Shown here: piece by piece, positions 45,481-54,949 of the stretch
How positions within the stretch are numbered: the first letter of the stretch is position 1
Layout: every line of letters begins with the position of its first letter
Notes under the pieces: generated by a model
The model's database searches: none
The model's input: the letters and a program-made list of their open reading frames with translations, nothing else
What the model was told of the DNA's origin: nothing
Made by a program: the position numbers and the translations under genes
Assembly (NCBI RefSeq): GCF_020621385.1
Contig: NZ_JAESVA010000015.1
Span: 45,693 to 109,692 of the forward strand
Direction: 5' to 3'
DNA: 64,000 nt
From: Acidisoma cellulosilyticum
GTDB taxonomy: Bacteria > Pseudomonadota > Alphaproteobacteria > Acetobacterales > Acetobacteraceae

Positions 45481-45510
45481 GAGCGCGGAGATGTTCTTAT
45501 TGCGCCATCA

Positions 45511-46146
45511 TCAATAGAGCGGCGGCGTCACCGCCCAGATGACGACGCATTGGACTGATCCCGAATTGGAAAAGCGATGCGGCAAGGTCGCGGGAAACCG
45601 GAAGGAATCGCCCGCATTCAAAATCTGCTCGTCACCGTCGACCTCAAGCGTCAGGCTACCTTCGAGGACGGTGCCTGCATCCTCGCCCGCATGGGTATAG
45701 GTCGAATCGCCTGAGCTTCCCTGCGGCGCGACGGTGACGATCATCAGCTGAATATGACCTTCCCCGGAGCAGAGCATTTCCTTCCGGCAACCGCGGGACG
45801 GCAGATCGAGCACCCGCCGCTGGGTCCGCCGCTGCACCCAGGCCGGTCCGGTGGCCGCCGAGCGTGTCTCGTCAAAGAACCAGCCCATGGTCACGTGGAA
45901 AATCTCAGCGAGGCGTTGCAGCGTGCGGATGGAGGGGGAGGCGATGTCGCGCTCCAACTGGCTCAGCATGCTGACGGATATGCCGCTGCGCGCCGAGAGA
46001 TCCTGCAATGTCCAGTTCCGGCCCTGCCGCATGATGCGCAATCGGGCTCCGGCACCCACCGGCTTATCCTCGATGTCGGCCTCCGTTCCCGCGGCCTGCA
46101 CCCGATCCAGTGCCTTTTCAGCATCCGGACTAAAAATTTTAGTCAT
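45511..46146 (-). CDS. PuuR-like XRE-cupin regulator
   Basis: A 211-residue regulator: an N-terminal XRE helix-turn-helix (ARLRIMRQGRNWTLQDLSARSGISVSMLSQLERDIASPSIRTLQRLAEI) and a C-terminal cupin (TYTHAGEDAGTVLEGSLTLEVDGDEQILNAGDSFRFPATLPHRFSN). This is the architecture of PuuR, which controls putrescine use, and of related regulators of amine metabolism. It is convergent with the PuuB-like gene and divergent from the second hyuA. ATG 46146 is chosen over the frame to 46197. Confidence 0.88.
   Translation of the reverse strand: MTKIFSPDAEKALDRVQAAGTEADIEDKPVGAGARLRIMRQGRNWTLQDLSARSGISVSMLSQLERDIASPSIRTLQRLAEIFHVTMGWFFDETRSAATGPAWVQRRTQRRVLDLPSRGCRKEMLCSGEGHIQLMIVTVAPQGSSGDSTYTHAGEDAGTVLEGSLTLEVDGDEQILNAGDSFRFPATLPHRFSNSGSVQCVVIWAVTPPLY
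46130..46142. promoter_or_regulatory. AT-rich palindrome over the XRE-cupin gene start
   Basis: CTAAAAATTTTAG (46130-46142) is a perfect 13-bp palindrome over the first codons of the regulator gene, in the gap facing hyuA of module 2. An autoregulatory operator is possible; the palindrome could also be chance in AT-rich sequence. Confidence 0.35.
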
Positions 46147-46217
46147 TTTTTTTAACTCTATTGTCAAACTGGCGAGGTGATTATAACGTTGCCACACGAC
46201 GACGCTGAGGTAAAGAT

Positions 46218-48233
46218 ATGCGGGTAGGCATCGAAGTTGGTGGCACGTTCACCGATCTGGTTGCGATTGACGACGGCCAGGTGCGCGTGGTCAAGGTTCC
46301 GAGCACGCCGCGAAGTCCGGATATCGGGGCATTCAACGCCTTTGGCGCGGCGGGTCTCGATCCCACGACTGTAACTGACCTGGTTCATGGATCGACCGTC
46401 GCCACCAATGCGATTTTGGAGCGCAAGGGCGCGCCGATCGCTTTTATCACGACAGCCGGGTTTCGAGACATTCTTTTCATGCAACGGCATGACCGGCGCA
46501 ATATCTACGACCTCAAATACCAGAAGCCGCTTCCTCCGGTGCGCCGGCGCGACTGTTTCGAGATCGCCGAGCGGATCACCTCCTCCGGTGAGGTGATCGC
46601 GCCGATCAAAGAAAGCGATATCACGGATATCCTGGTACCCGCATTGCGGCAGGGCCAGTATGATGCCATCGCGATCTGCCTTCTGTCGTCCTATGCTTCG
46701 GCGGCCCATGAAATTATCCTCAAGACTATTCTAGAGCGTCTGCTGCCGGACGTACATATTACCTGCAGCCATGAAGTTGCGGCCGAATTTCGGGAGTTCG
46801 AGCGGGCGTCCACGGCGTCGCTGTCCGCCTATGTCCAGCCCGTCATCAGCCGCTATCTCGATCGGTTCGAGCATACGCTGCGCGAGGCTGGCTTTCGCGG
46901 GCATTTCAACATCATGCAATCGAACGGCGGGCGCATGCCGGCCGCCGCCATGCGCCGCAACGCGATTACCGCCCTGTTGAGCGGTCCCGCCGCCGGTGTT
47001 GTGGGGGCAATACGCCAGGCCGCGCGGTCGCAGCGCAGCAACCTCATCACCTTCGACATGGGTGGTACATCAACCGACGTGTCGCTGGTCCAGAACGGCG
47101 AAGCCTCGCTCGCGCCGGAAACCGAAGTGGACGGTCTGCCGATCCGCACGCCGGTTCTGGACATCGTGACGGTCGGCGCGGGCGGCGGCAGCCTTATCTG
47201 GATCGATGACGGCGGCATGCTGCGCGTGGGGCCCAGAAGTGCCGGCGCGGATCCTGGCCCTGCCTGTTACGGGCGCGGCGGAACATTGCCGACGGTTACC
47301 GACGCCCATGTCGTTCGCGGCACCATCCGCCCGGACGCGTTTCTGGGCGGCGCGATGAAGCTGGATACCGAGGCCGCGCATCTGGCCTTCGCGGATATCG
47401 CGGCACGTCTTGGCGTCAGCGTGCGCGAGGCGGCGGCCGCCGCCATCAAACTGGCGGTCGCCAATATCGTCCGCGCCATGCAGTTGGTCTCGACCGAACG
47501 GGGACGCGACCCGCGCGACTATACGCTTTTGCCCTTCGGTGGCGCAGGCCCGCTATTGGCGGCCGAAATCGCCGATGAAATCGGCATTCGGGAAATCCTG
47601 GTGCCGCCGAACCCCGGTGTCATCTCTGCCCTTGGCCTGCTTTCGGCGGACTATGTCAAAGTACAAGGTGTGACGCGCCGCCAGGCGCTGAACGCCGAAG
47701 CGCCGGCCATGCTGCAATCGGCCTTCGCCACGTTCCAGGAACAGGCCAAGCAGGAATTCGGCGCCTTGGGGCTGGACGGTGCGCTGGACTATTCCCTCGA
47801 AGCCGATATGCGCTTCGTGGGTCAGGCCTTCGAGATTCCCGTGGCCCTGGATACGACGGCGCTGACCAGCCTGCGGGAAGCCGATCTTGCCGCGCGTTTC
47901 GCGGAAGAACATCAGCGCGTCTATCTTCATGGCGGGGAGCCGGGACGCAAGGCAGAGTTGGTCAGTCTTCGCTTCGGTGTCAGACGCCGGCTGGACGCGA
48001 TGCCGGAAGTCTATGAGAGACCGTCCAATATGGAACGGCCGCCGGCCACGGAAATTGTCGTCGATGCGAAGGTTGTGCCCGCCCGCATTCAGGACGCGGC
48101 CGATCTTGTAACCGGTGACAGCCTGACCGGACCGGCCTTGATCGAAGGCTATTCCTCCACAATTTGGGTACCGCCAGGTTGGCGCGCGACGCGCGATGCT
48201 GGTGCAAACATCCTTCTGCAGCGGGAAGATTGA
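46218..48233 (+). CDS. hyuA: Hydantoinase/oxoprolinase A subunit, module 2
   Basis: A 671-residue HyuA: GVEVGGTFTDLVAIDDGQV-type start (with phosphate loop GGTFTD), HGSTVATNAILERKGA, FDMGGTSTDVSLV, IVTVGAGGGSLIWIDDGG and GPRSAGADPGPACYGRGG. All family motifs are intact. It is the first gene of the longest co-directional run here (to 63251) and is divergent from the PuuR-like regulator. Its stop (48231-48233) is one base before the next start at 48235. Confidence 0.9.
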   Translation: MRVGIEVGGTFTDLVAIDDGQVRVVKVPSTPRSPDIGAFNAFGAAGLDPTTVTDLVHGSTVATNAILERKGAPIAFITTAGFRDILFMQRHDRRNIYDLKYQKPLPPVRRRDCFEIAERITSSGEVIAPIKESDITDILVPALRQGQYDAIAICLLSSYASAAHEIILKTILERLLPDVHITCSHEVAAEFREFERASTASLSAYVQPVISRYLDRFEHTLREAGFRGHFNIMQSNGGRMPAAAMRRNAITALLSGPAAGVVGAIRQAARSQRSNLITFDMGGTSTDVSLVQNGEASLAPETEVDGLPIRTPVLDIVTVGAGGGSLIWIDDGGMLRVGPRSAGADPGPACYGRGGTLPTVTDAHVVRGTIRPDAFLGGAMKLDTEAAHLAFADIAARLGVSVREAAAAAIKLAVANIVRAMQLVSTERGRDPRDYTLLPFGGAGPLLAAEIADEIGIREILVPPNPGVISALGLLSADYVKVQGVTRRQALNAEAPAMLQSAFATFQEQAKQEFGALGLDGALDYSLEADMRFVGQAFEIPVALDTTALTSLREADLAARFAEEHQRVYLHGGEPGRKAELVSLRFGVRRRLDAMPEVYERPSNMERPPATEIVVDAKVVPARIQDAADLVTGDSLTGPALIEGYSSTIWVPPGWRATRDAGANILLQRED

Positions 48234-48234
48234 A

Positions 48235-49911
48235 ATGGCAGCCAGCGAGAGGCTCGACCCTGTCGAATACGCCATTCTCAGCCAGTCGCTTATCGCGGCC
48301 GCGCGCGAGATGGGCGTCAAACTGATCCGATCCGCCTATTCCACGGTCCTGCGTGAGGCGCGCGACGGCTCGGCCGCCTTGCTTGATGCGGCGGGCGGCA
48401 CCGTGGCGCAGGCGGAACTCATCCCCATGCAGCTTGGCAGCATCGGCAAGATATTCCAGGCCTGCGCTGCGCTCTATCCGGTCGAATCGCTTGAAGAAGA
48501 TGATTTCCTGATCATCAACGATCCCTATTCCGGCGGGCAGCATCTGCAGGATGTCTTCTTCTTCCATCCGATCTTCGATGACGGCGTCGTTATCGGTTTC
48601 GCGGCCTCCGTCGCGCATCACCTCGATGTCAGCGGCGGCAGCCCGGGGCTCAACCCCAACGCGATGGATCTCTATGCCGAGGGCCTTATCATCCCGCCCT
48701 TGAAGCTGAACATGAAGCGCGATTGGCATGGCGGCGGCTTCCAGCGTCTGCTGCGCGCGAATGTGCGCGTTCCGCAGCAGACGATGGGGGATTTCGACGC
48801 GCAGATCGCCGCCAATAATATCGGCGCGCTGCGCGTGCGCGAATTGGTGCAGCGCTACGGCCGCGAGAAGGTGGCGCTGACCATGGCCGCCTTGCAGGAT
48901 TATTCCGAGACAAGAATGCGGGCCGCGATCCGCGCCGTGCCGGACGGCATCTATTACGGCGAGGCGGTGCTGGACGATGATGGGCTGGGCAGCCCGCCCT
49001 TGCCGGTGCGTGCTGCCGTCACGGTTGCGGGTGATTCGATCTCCGTCGATTTCACCGGCAGCGCCCCGCAGGTACGCACGAATTTGAACGCGCCCTTCGC
49101 CTCGGTCATTTCGGCGGCCGTCTCCTGCGTCAAGGCCGCGCTCACCGACCCGGATATCCCGTTCAATGACGGTTCGCTGCGGCCGATCAGCGTTTTCGCG
49201 CCGAAAGGGAGCATCCTCAACCCCAATCATCCCGCACCCGTCAGGGCGCGAATGATCAGCGTTTCGCGCGCCTGGAATGCGGTGATGCGCGCGCTGGCCC
49301 AGGCAGTGCCGGAACGGGTCATTGCGGCCGGCTATGACACCACGACCTCCTTTTGTCTTTCCTATCTCGAACCGCATGGTTGGTCGGTCTATCTGGAGAT
49401 TTTCGGCGGCGGCTATGGCGCCAGCATCGAGAAGGACGGTTGCGACGCGGTCGACAATCCGCTGTCCAATTGCTCGAATACGCCGGTGGAAGCGACGGAT
49501 CAGGATTTCAGCTTCTTCCGCATCTCCCGCTATGCGCTTGAGACCGACAGTTGCGGCGCCGGGGAGTTTCGCGGCGGGGCCGGTTTCTCGCGATCCTACG
49601 AAATTCTGAAGGACGGCGTCAGGCTCGCGATTTACAGCGACCGCTTCACGCAATCCGCTGACGGCATCTTCGGCGGCGGGGCGGGCGAGCATGGCGGTTG
49701 CACGATCATGCGCGACGGCCAGGCTATCACGGTCCGCTCCAAGGACGCGGTGGAGCTGCGGCTGGGCGATACCGTGACCATAACGCTGGGCGGCGGCGGC
49801 GGCTACGGCAGCCCGGCCTTGCGGTCGGAAGCGAGCCTGCTTCGGGATGTCGAGGACGGTTTCGTTTCTGCGGACAAGGCGCGCCTTTGGGCGCAAGCGG
49901 CGGCGGACTGA
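48235..49911 (+). CDS. hyuB: Hydantoinase/oxoprolinase B subunit, module 2
   Basis: A 558-residue HyuB with NDPYSGGQHLQDVFFFHPIF, SVAHHLDVSGGSPG, LKLNMKRDWHGGGFQRL, FTGSAPQVRTN, and the C-terminal TLGGGGGYG. Very similar in layout to module 3 HyuB, less so to module 1. ATG 48235 (MAASERLD) is just after the hyuA stop. The following PuuB-like gene starts 7 bases after its stop. Confidence 0.9.
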   Translation: MAASERLDPVEYAILSQSLIAAAREMGVKLIRSAYSTVLREARDGSAALLDAAGGTVAQAELIPMQLGSIGKIFQACAALYPVESLEEDDFLIINDPYSGGQHLQDVFFFHPIFDDGVVIGFAASVAHHLDVSGGSPGLNPNAMDLYAEGLIIPPLKLNMKRDWHGGGFQRLLRANVRVPQQTMGDFDAQIAANNIGALRVRELVQRYGREKVALTMAALQDYSETRMRAAIRAVPDGIYYGEAVLDDDGLGSPPLPVRAAVTVAGDSISVDFTGSAPQVRTNLNAPFASVISAAVSCVKAALTDPDIPFNDGSLRPISVFAPKGSILNPNHPAPVRARMISVSRAWNAVMRALAQAVPERVIAAGYDTTTSFCLSYLEPHGWSVYLEIFGGGYGASIEKDGCDAVDNPLSNCSNTPVEATDQDFSFFRISRYALETDSCGAGEFRGGAGFSRSYEILKDGVRLAIYSDRFTQSADGIFGGGAGEHGGCTIMRDGQAITVRSKDAVELRLGDTVTITLGGGGGYGSPALRSEASLLRDVEDGFVSADKARLWAQAAAD

Positions 49912-49918
49912 CCTGTCA

Positions 49919-51205
49919 ATGAACACCTCCTCCGCTGCGAGCATTGATGACGCTCTTTGGACGGCCACGGCGCAGGAACCGGCCATTCGCGCCGAGCCGC
50001 TGACTGAGGAGATCCTGACGGATGTCGCCATTATCGGCGGCGGCATCACGGGATGCGCGGCGGCTTTGGCTTTGGCCGAGACCGGTGCGTCCGTCCATCT
50101 TGTCGAAGCGAAGCATATCGGTTGGGGGGCGTCTGGCCGCAATGGCGGTCAGGTCATTCCCGGCCTTAAATACGATCCGCCGGCCCTTCGCGAGAAGTTC
50201 GGCGAGCGCGTCGGCCAGGCGCTGGTGGAACAGGCCGGAGGGGCCGCGGATTTTGTCTTTTCGCTGATCGAAAAGCATCAGATCCGCTGTTCGCCACAGC
50301 GAAAAGGGTGGATCCAGGCCGCACATTCGGTGAAGGCGCTGGAAACGGTCCTGTCCCGCGCCCGCAGCTGGCAGGCGGAGGGCGCACCGATCGAACTGCT
50401 GGAGGCCCCTGTGCTGGCCGCACGCACCGGCGCCGTCGGCTATCACGGCGGCTGGCGGGACGCGCGGGCGGGGACCATTCAGCCGCTCGCCTTTGTCCGT
50501 GGTCTTGCCCGCGCGGCGCAGGCGCTGGGGGCGGTGATCCATACCGCGACGCCGGTCCTGTCCCTGTCGCGTGAGGGCGACCGATGGAAGATCCAGACGC
50601 CGAGTGGGGTCTTGTGGGCGTCTTCCGTCATTATCGCGACGGACGCTTATTCCGATCGGCTCATAAAAGGTCTTGAGCAGACAATCATCAAGGTACAGAG
50701 TATCCAGATCGCGACGGAACCCTTGTCGGAGGATCGGGCATTGCCGGGCGGGGAATGCATGTCCGAGACAAGACGCCTCGCTTTCTACTTTCGGCGTTCG
50801 CCTGACGGGCGCATCATGTTCGGTGGGCGCGGCGCGGTCGGTGACCGGCAAAGCCCCGCCATGTTCACGTCGTTGATCGGCGCGATGAGCCGTATCCTGC
50901 CGGGCACCAAGGGTGCCAGGATCGACTACCGCTGGTCCGGCCAGGTTGGCCTGACACTCGACGGATTGCCGAAGGTTCACGAGCCGCTGCCCGGCGTCTT
51001 CATCGGCCTGGGCTATAACGGACGTGGTGTGGCGATGGCGACGCGCATGGGCCATTGGCTGGCCGCGCGCATCCATGCCGATATTGAAACGCCTTTGCCT
51101 AGGACTAGCATAGAGCCTCACGTCTGGCATCGGTTGCGGCGTCCCGTGATTGCCGCGGGTGTCGCACTCGCCTGGACTCAAGATCGCCTCGGCTTGGGGG
51201 CATGA
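49919..51205 (+). CDS. PuuB-like FAD-dependent oxidase, module 2
   Basis: A 428-residue DAO-fold flavoenzyme: VAIIGGGITGCAAALALAETGA then HIGWGASGRNGGQVIPGLKYDP, YHGGWRDARAGTIQPLAFVRGL and GLGYNGRGVAMATRMGH. It is paralogous to the enzyme at 44188. ATG 49919 (MNTSS) is chosen; the frame upstream overlaps hyuB. No GS-like partner is in this module. It may act on free amines or on a glutamylated product from module 1. The stop overlaps the region before the binding-protein gene. Confidence 0.88.
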   Translation: MNTSSAASIDDALWTATAQEPAIRAEPLTEEILTDVAIIGGGITGCAAALALAETGASVHLVEAKHIGWGASGRNGGQVIPGLKYDPPALREKFGERVGQALVEQAGGAADFVFSLIEKHQIRCSPQRKGWIQAAHSVKALETVLSRARSWQAEGAPIELLEAPVLAARTGAVGYHGGWRDARAGTIQPLAFVRGLARAAQALGAVIHTATPVLSLSREGDRWKIQTPSGVLWASSVIIATDAYSDRLIKGLEQTIIKVQSIQIATEPLSEDRALPGGECMSETRRLAFYFRRSPDGRIMFGGRGAVGDRQSPAMFTSLIGAMSRILPGTKGARIDYRWSGQVGLTLDGLPKVHEPLPGVFIGLGYNGRGVAMATRMGHWLAARIHADIETPLPRTSIEPHVWHRLRRPVIAAGVALAWTQDRLGLGA

Positions 51206-51237
51206 CTCAGCGAACCACAAATCACCAAGAGGATTTC

Positions 51238-52536
51238 ATGGACAATCGTCGCGGCTTGCTAAAGCGGTCTGCCGGTGTGGGCGCCGCGAGCATTGGTCTT
51301 TTGGCTGGGATAAACAAGGCGAGCGCGGCCGACGCGGGCAAGCCGATTCCGGTCGGCTCCGCCCTGCCGCTGTCGGGCATTGCCGCCGCCGACGGCGTGG
51401 AATATCGCAACGGCCTGACGCTTGCGGCCGAAGAGATCAACGCGGCCGGTGGCATTCTGGGGCGGCCGATTCAGCTCCATATCGAAGATACCGGCAATAT
51501 GGGCCCGGTGTTGACGACGCAGGCCATGCAGCGCCTGATCGACCGCTACAATGTGCCGGCCATCATCAACGGCTATAACGATGCCACCAATATGGCCGAG
51601 ATGGATACCGCGGCCGATGCCGATATCATCTTCTCGCATTACAACACGCTGCTCTCGGCCAATACCAAGTTCAATTCGAATCCGAAGAAATACTATGGCT
51701 GCTTCCAGGGCTGTCCGCCGGAATATTACTACGGCGTCGGCCTGCTGGTTTATCTGAAGACGCTGATGGATGAGAAGCGCTGGACCCCGGCGAACCGCAA
51801 GATCGCCATCATCCCGTCCTCCGTCGAATATGCCATCGTCATCGCCAACGCGATCCGTGACAAGGCAAAGGATTTCGGATGGGAAGTCTCCCTGTTCGAA
51901 ACCGTGCCCTTCCCCAATAACCAGTGGGGCCCGACGCTTGCGAAAATCCGCCAGGATACGCCGGGCGTCATCGCCGTCACGCATCCGCTGCCGCAGGACC
52001 TGGCGCAGTTCGCGCTGCAGTTCACGCCGCAGCCGACCAATAGCCTGCTCTACATGCAATATGGCCCGTCGCTGCCCGCTTTCCGCCAGATCGGCGGCAA
52101 GGCCACGACCGGCGTGATCTACTCGACCCTGATCGGTTGCGTGCCGGATGAATTCTCGGAACAGTTCCGCCATGACTATACGCAGAAGTTCGGGCCCAAT
52201 TCGACCTATCTGACCGGCAGCCAGACCTATGACGCTCTGTGGAAATGGGCGCTGTCCGCGGCCATTGCCGGCGGCCCGGGCGAACCCTACCAGAAGGCCC
52301 AGGCGCAGAAGATCGCGCAGGTGATGCGTCAACTGGTCTATCGCGGCACCAGCGGCACCTCGCGCGTCGATCCCGACGGGCAGTCGGCCTATTGCTACCC
52401 GACCCAGACGCCCGATCCTTCGCTCGGCATGCCGCATCAGTTCCTGCAGGTGCAGGATGCGACAAAAACCCCGGCTCTGATCGCGCCGGATCTTTATGCG
52501 CAGGCGAAGTTCGTGACGCCGCCCTGGATGTCGTGA
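51238..52536 (+). CDS. Liv-type ABC substrate-binding protein
   Basis: A 432-residue binding protein with a TAT-like leader (MDNRRGLLKRSAGVGAASIGLL, cleavage after SAA). The mature part has the branched-chain/amide-urea binder pattern: IPVGSALPLSGIAAADGVEYRNGLTLAAEEINAAGGILGRPIQLHIED. ATG 51238 has AGAGG upstream and is preferred over ATG 51202. It captures the ligand for the importer that follows. Residues around EYRNG and EFSE are family-typical; the ligand is unknown. Confidence 0.88.
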   Translation: MDNRRGLLKRSAGVGAASIGLLAGINKASAADAGKPIPVGSALPLSGIAAADGVEYRNGLTLAAEEINAAGGILGRPIQLHIEDTGNMGPVLTTQAMQRLIDRYNVPAIINGYNDATNMAEMDTAADADIIFSHYNTLLSANTKFNSNPKKYYGCFQGCPPEYYYGVGLLVYLKTLMDEKRWTPANRKIAIIPSSVEYAIVIANAIRDKAKDFGWEVSLFETVPFPNNQWGPTLAKIRQDTPGVIAVTHPLPQDLAQFALQFTPQPTNSLLYMQYGPSLPAFRQIGGKATTGVIYSTLIGCVPDEFSEQFRHDYTQKFGPNSTYLTGSQTYDALWKWALSAAIAGGPGEPYQKAQAQKIAQVMRQLVYRGTSGTSRVDPDGQSAYCYPTQTPDPSLGMPHQFLQVQDATKTPALIAPDLYAQAKFVTPPWMS

Positions 52537-53330
52537 GCAGCTTGGCCGAGGCACTTCTCTCCTGTCGACAGGTGAGCCGATATTTCGGCTCGCTTGCCGC
52601 CGTCAAAGACGTCTCGCTGGACGTTATGCCGGGTGAAGTGCTCGGCATCGGCGGGCCGAATGGCGCAGGTAAAAGCACGCTGTTTGATGTCATCACCGGT
52701 CTGGTGCCGGCCAGCGCCGGCAGCATCAGCTTCGCCGGGCGCAGTATTTCAGGCAAAGGTGCGGACGAAATCTGTCATGCCGGCGTTGCCCGGACATTTC
52801 AGCTCAACGCGGCCTTCGAACATCTGTCGGTTCAGGAGAATATCGAGGTCGCCGCGCATTTCGGTTCGACCGCGCGGATATTCCCGGGCTTCCGCGTCGC
52901 TGCTTCGGCCAGGGCGGCGGCAGCCGAAAGCCTGGAGACCGTGGGGCTGATCGGCAAATCCGCGCAGCGCGCGGGCGCCCTGCCGGTCTTCGATCGGAAG
53001 CTGCTCATGATCGCAGGTGCGATCGTGACCAAGCCCAAAATTCTGTTCCTTGACGAGCCTGTCGGCGGTCTTAACCGAGACGAGATCGACCTGATCCAGG
53101 CTTTGATAGAACGTCTACGCACCAGCGGCATGACGATCGTGGTGATCGAGCATGTCATGCGCTTTCTTCTCACGCTGTCGTCCCGGGTCATCATCATGCA
53201 TCACGGCGAGATCATCTTCGAAGGATTGCCGGGCCAGGTCGCGGAAGACCGCACCGTGGTCGATATCTACCTGGGCCAAGGCGCGGCACAGCGATTGCGC
53301 GCTCATTTTTCCGATACCCAGCATGCATGA
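52533..53330 (+). CDS. LivG-type ABC ATPase with altered signature motif
   Basis: A 265-residue ATPase: Walker A GPNGAGKST, Q-loop FQLNAAFEH, Walker B ILFLDEPVGGL and H-loop VIEHVM are all normal. The ABC signature (usually LSGGQ or LSYGQQR) is replaced by ALPVFDRKLLMIAGAI. GTG 52533 overlaps the binding-protein stop and is in frame; the open frame upstream belongs to that gene. Heterodimeric Liv ATPases can tolerate a weak signature on one subunit, so function may persist. Confidence 0.85.
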   Translation: MSSLAEALLSCRQVSRYFGSLAAVKDVSLDVMPGEVLGIGGPNGAGKSTLFDVITGLVPASAGSISFAGRSISGKGADEICHAGVARTFQLNAAFEHLSVQENIEVAAHFGSTARIFPGFRVAASARAAAAESLETVGLIGKSAQRAGALPVFDRKLLMIAGAIVTKPKILFLDEPVGGLNRDEIDLIQALIERLRTSGMTIVVIEHVMRFLLTLSSRVIIMHHGEIIFEGLPGQVAEDRTVVDIYLGQGAAQRLRAHFSDTQHA

Positions 53331-54042
53331 CATCGCCAGTCTTTCGCTCTCGGACGTATGGGCGGGCTATGACGGTCCCGATATCCTGAAAGGCATCTCG
53401 CTGGAGGTGCAGCCGGGACGGATCGTGACCGTGGTCGGGCCGAACGGCCACGGCAAGTCGACGCTCCTCAAGGCGATCTCCGGCCTCATTCGCGTGCGGC
53501 GGGGCGACATTACCCTGTCCGGCCGCTCCGTGTTGCCGCTATCCCCGCACCGGATCGCCGCGACCGGTGTGGTGCATGTGCCGCAAGGCGATTTGCTGTT
53601 TCCGAATATGTCGGTCTACGAAAATCTTCTGATGGGCGCTTACGGCGAGCGCGATGCGAAACAGACGGCGCAACGTCTTGACGAAGTCTATGCGCTTCTG
53701 CCGCGCCTGGCCGAACGTCACCGCCAGATCGCGAGTTCGCTATCGGGCGGCGAACGGCGCATGGCGGGCATCGGCCGCGGGTTGATGGCGGGCGGGCGCA
53801 TCCTCATGCTGGATGAGCCTTCGCTCGGTCTCGCACCGCTCGTCATCGAGCAGATTTACGATGTCATCGGAAAACTCCGCGCCCAGGGCCGCACCATCCT
53901 TCTGGTCGAGGAAAATCCAGCACGTGTGGCCGATCTTTGCGATGACATGCATCTTCTCGATGACGGTCATATCGTCTGGTCCGGACCGCCGCATGAATTG
54001 ATGGGTCGGGACGAATTGCTGGCCGCTTATCTCGGGGGATAG
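53323..54042 (+). CDS. LivF-type ABC ATPase
   Basis: A 239-residue ATPase with intact motifs: Walker A GPNGHGKST, Q-loop VPQGDLLF, signature SSLSGGERRMAGIGRGLM, Walker B ILMLDEPSLGLAP and H-loop glutamate LVEENP. ATG 53323 overlaps the LivG-type stop by 8 bp. The partner has the degenerate signature, so this subunit probably carries the competent composite site. Confidence 0.9.
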   Translation: MHDIASLSLSDVWAGYDGPDILKGISLEVQPGRIVTVVGPNGHGKSTLLKAISGLIRVRRGDITLSGRSVLPLSPHRIAATGVVHVPQGDLLFPNMSVYENLLMGAYGERDAKQTAQRLDEVYALLPRLAERHRQIASSLSGGERRMAGIGRGLMAGGRILMLDEPSLGLAPLVIEQIYDVIGKLRAQGRTILLVEENPARVADLCDDMHLLDDGHIVWSGPPHELMGRDELLAAYLGG

Positions 54043-54044
54043 AC

Positions 54045-54932
54045 ATGCTCGATACAGTGGTCACGGTGCTGACGACCGGCCTTACCAATGGGGCCTTATA
54101 TGCGCTGGCAACCATCGGTCTCTCCCTCGTCTGGGGATCGATGGGCATGTTCAACATGGCCCATGGCGCCATGCTGGCCTTGGGCGGCTATCTGACCTTC
54201 ACGGTCTGCACGCAGCTCGGCCTGCCGCTGCCTGTCGCGGTCATCGCGGCCGTCGCGGGCGGCGCCTTGTTCGGTGTCCTGCTCTACCTTGTCGTGGTGC
54301 AGCGACTTTTGGCGCGCAGCACGGAGCATTTCGAAACCAGCGTCATGATCGCGACGGCCGGCATTTCGATTGCTTTGGAGGAGGCATTGCTGGTGGCCTT
54401 CGGCGGCCAGCCGCTGAAGCAACCTTTTACCGTCTCGGGCAATCTGCATCTCGGCCAAAGCGTCGTCCCGCTGCTCGACCTCGCCGATGTCGTCATCGCG
54501 CTGATCGTCATGGGCCTGACCTATTGGTTTTTGTCGGGCACCAAGATGGGGCGGGCGATCCGCGCGACAGCACAAAATCGCGATGCCGCCGTGCTGATGG
54601 GCGTGCCGGTGCAGCGCATCTTTCTTCAGGCGCTGGCAATTTCCGGTGCCCTGGCCGGCATCTGTGGTGTGTTGATGAGTTCCGTCACGCAGCTGACGCC
54701 CTGGTTCGGGGACGATCCGATGCTCAAGGCCTTCATCATGTGTGTCGTGGCGGGGCTCGGCAATCTTCCCGGTGCGATCGCGGCCTCCTTCTGCCTGGCG
54801 ATCATTGAGGCCGCGGTCGAATTCCTGGCCGGGGCGCGCTGGGGTTTTCCCGCCTTGCTCTTCATCGTCATCGCGATCCTGATTTGGCGCCCGGCCGGCT
54901 TGTTCGGACGCAGCCAGATCCGCCGCCTGTAA
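54045..54932 (+). CDS. LivH-type ABC permease
   Basis: A 295-residue permease with about eight membrane spans, the start ALATIGLSLVWGSMGMFNMAHGAM and the GLAYGIRA-like coupling segment MGRAIRATAQNRDAAVLMGVPVQ. It forms the channel with the LivM-type subunit. It starts 2 bases after the LivF-type stop. Confidence 0.9.
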   Translation: MLDTVVTVLTTGLTNGALYALATIGLSLVWGSMGMFNMAHGAMLALGGYLTFTVCTQLGLPLPVAVIAAVAGGALFGVLLYLVVVQRLLARSTEHFETSVMIATAGISIALEEALLVAFGGQPLKQPFTVSGNLHLGQSVVPLLDLADVVIALIVMGLTYWFLSGTKMGRAIRATAQNRDAAVLMGVPVQRIFLQALAISGALAGICGVLMSSVTQLTPWFGDDPMLKAFIMCVVAGLGNLPGAIAASFCLAIIEAAVEFLAGARWGFPALLFIVIAILIWRPAGLFGRSQIRRL

Positions 54933-54949
54933 TTCGGAGCGCTCTGATC

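Noticed and set aside
47980..50142. A 720-residue open frame on the minus strand
   Set aside because: It lies opposite hyuB and the PuuB-like gene; its translation is low-complexity and arginine/glycine/alanine rich, without domains. A GC-driven shadow of real genes on the other strand.
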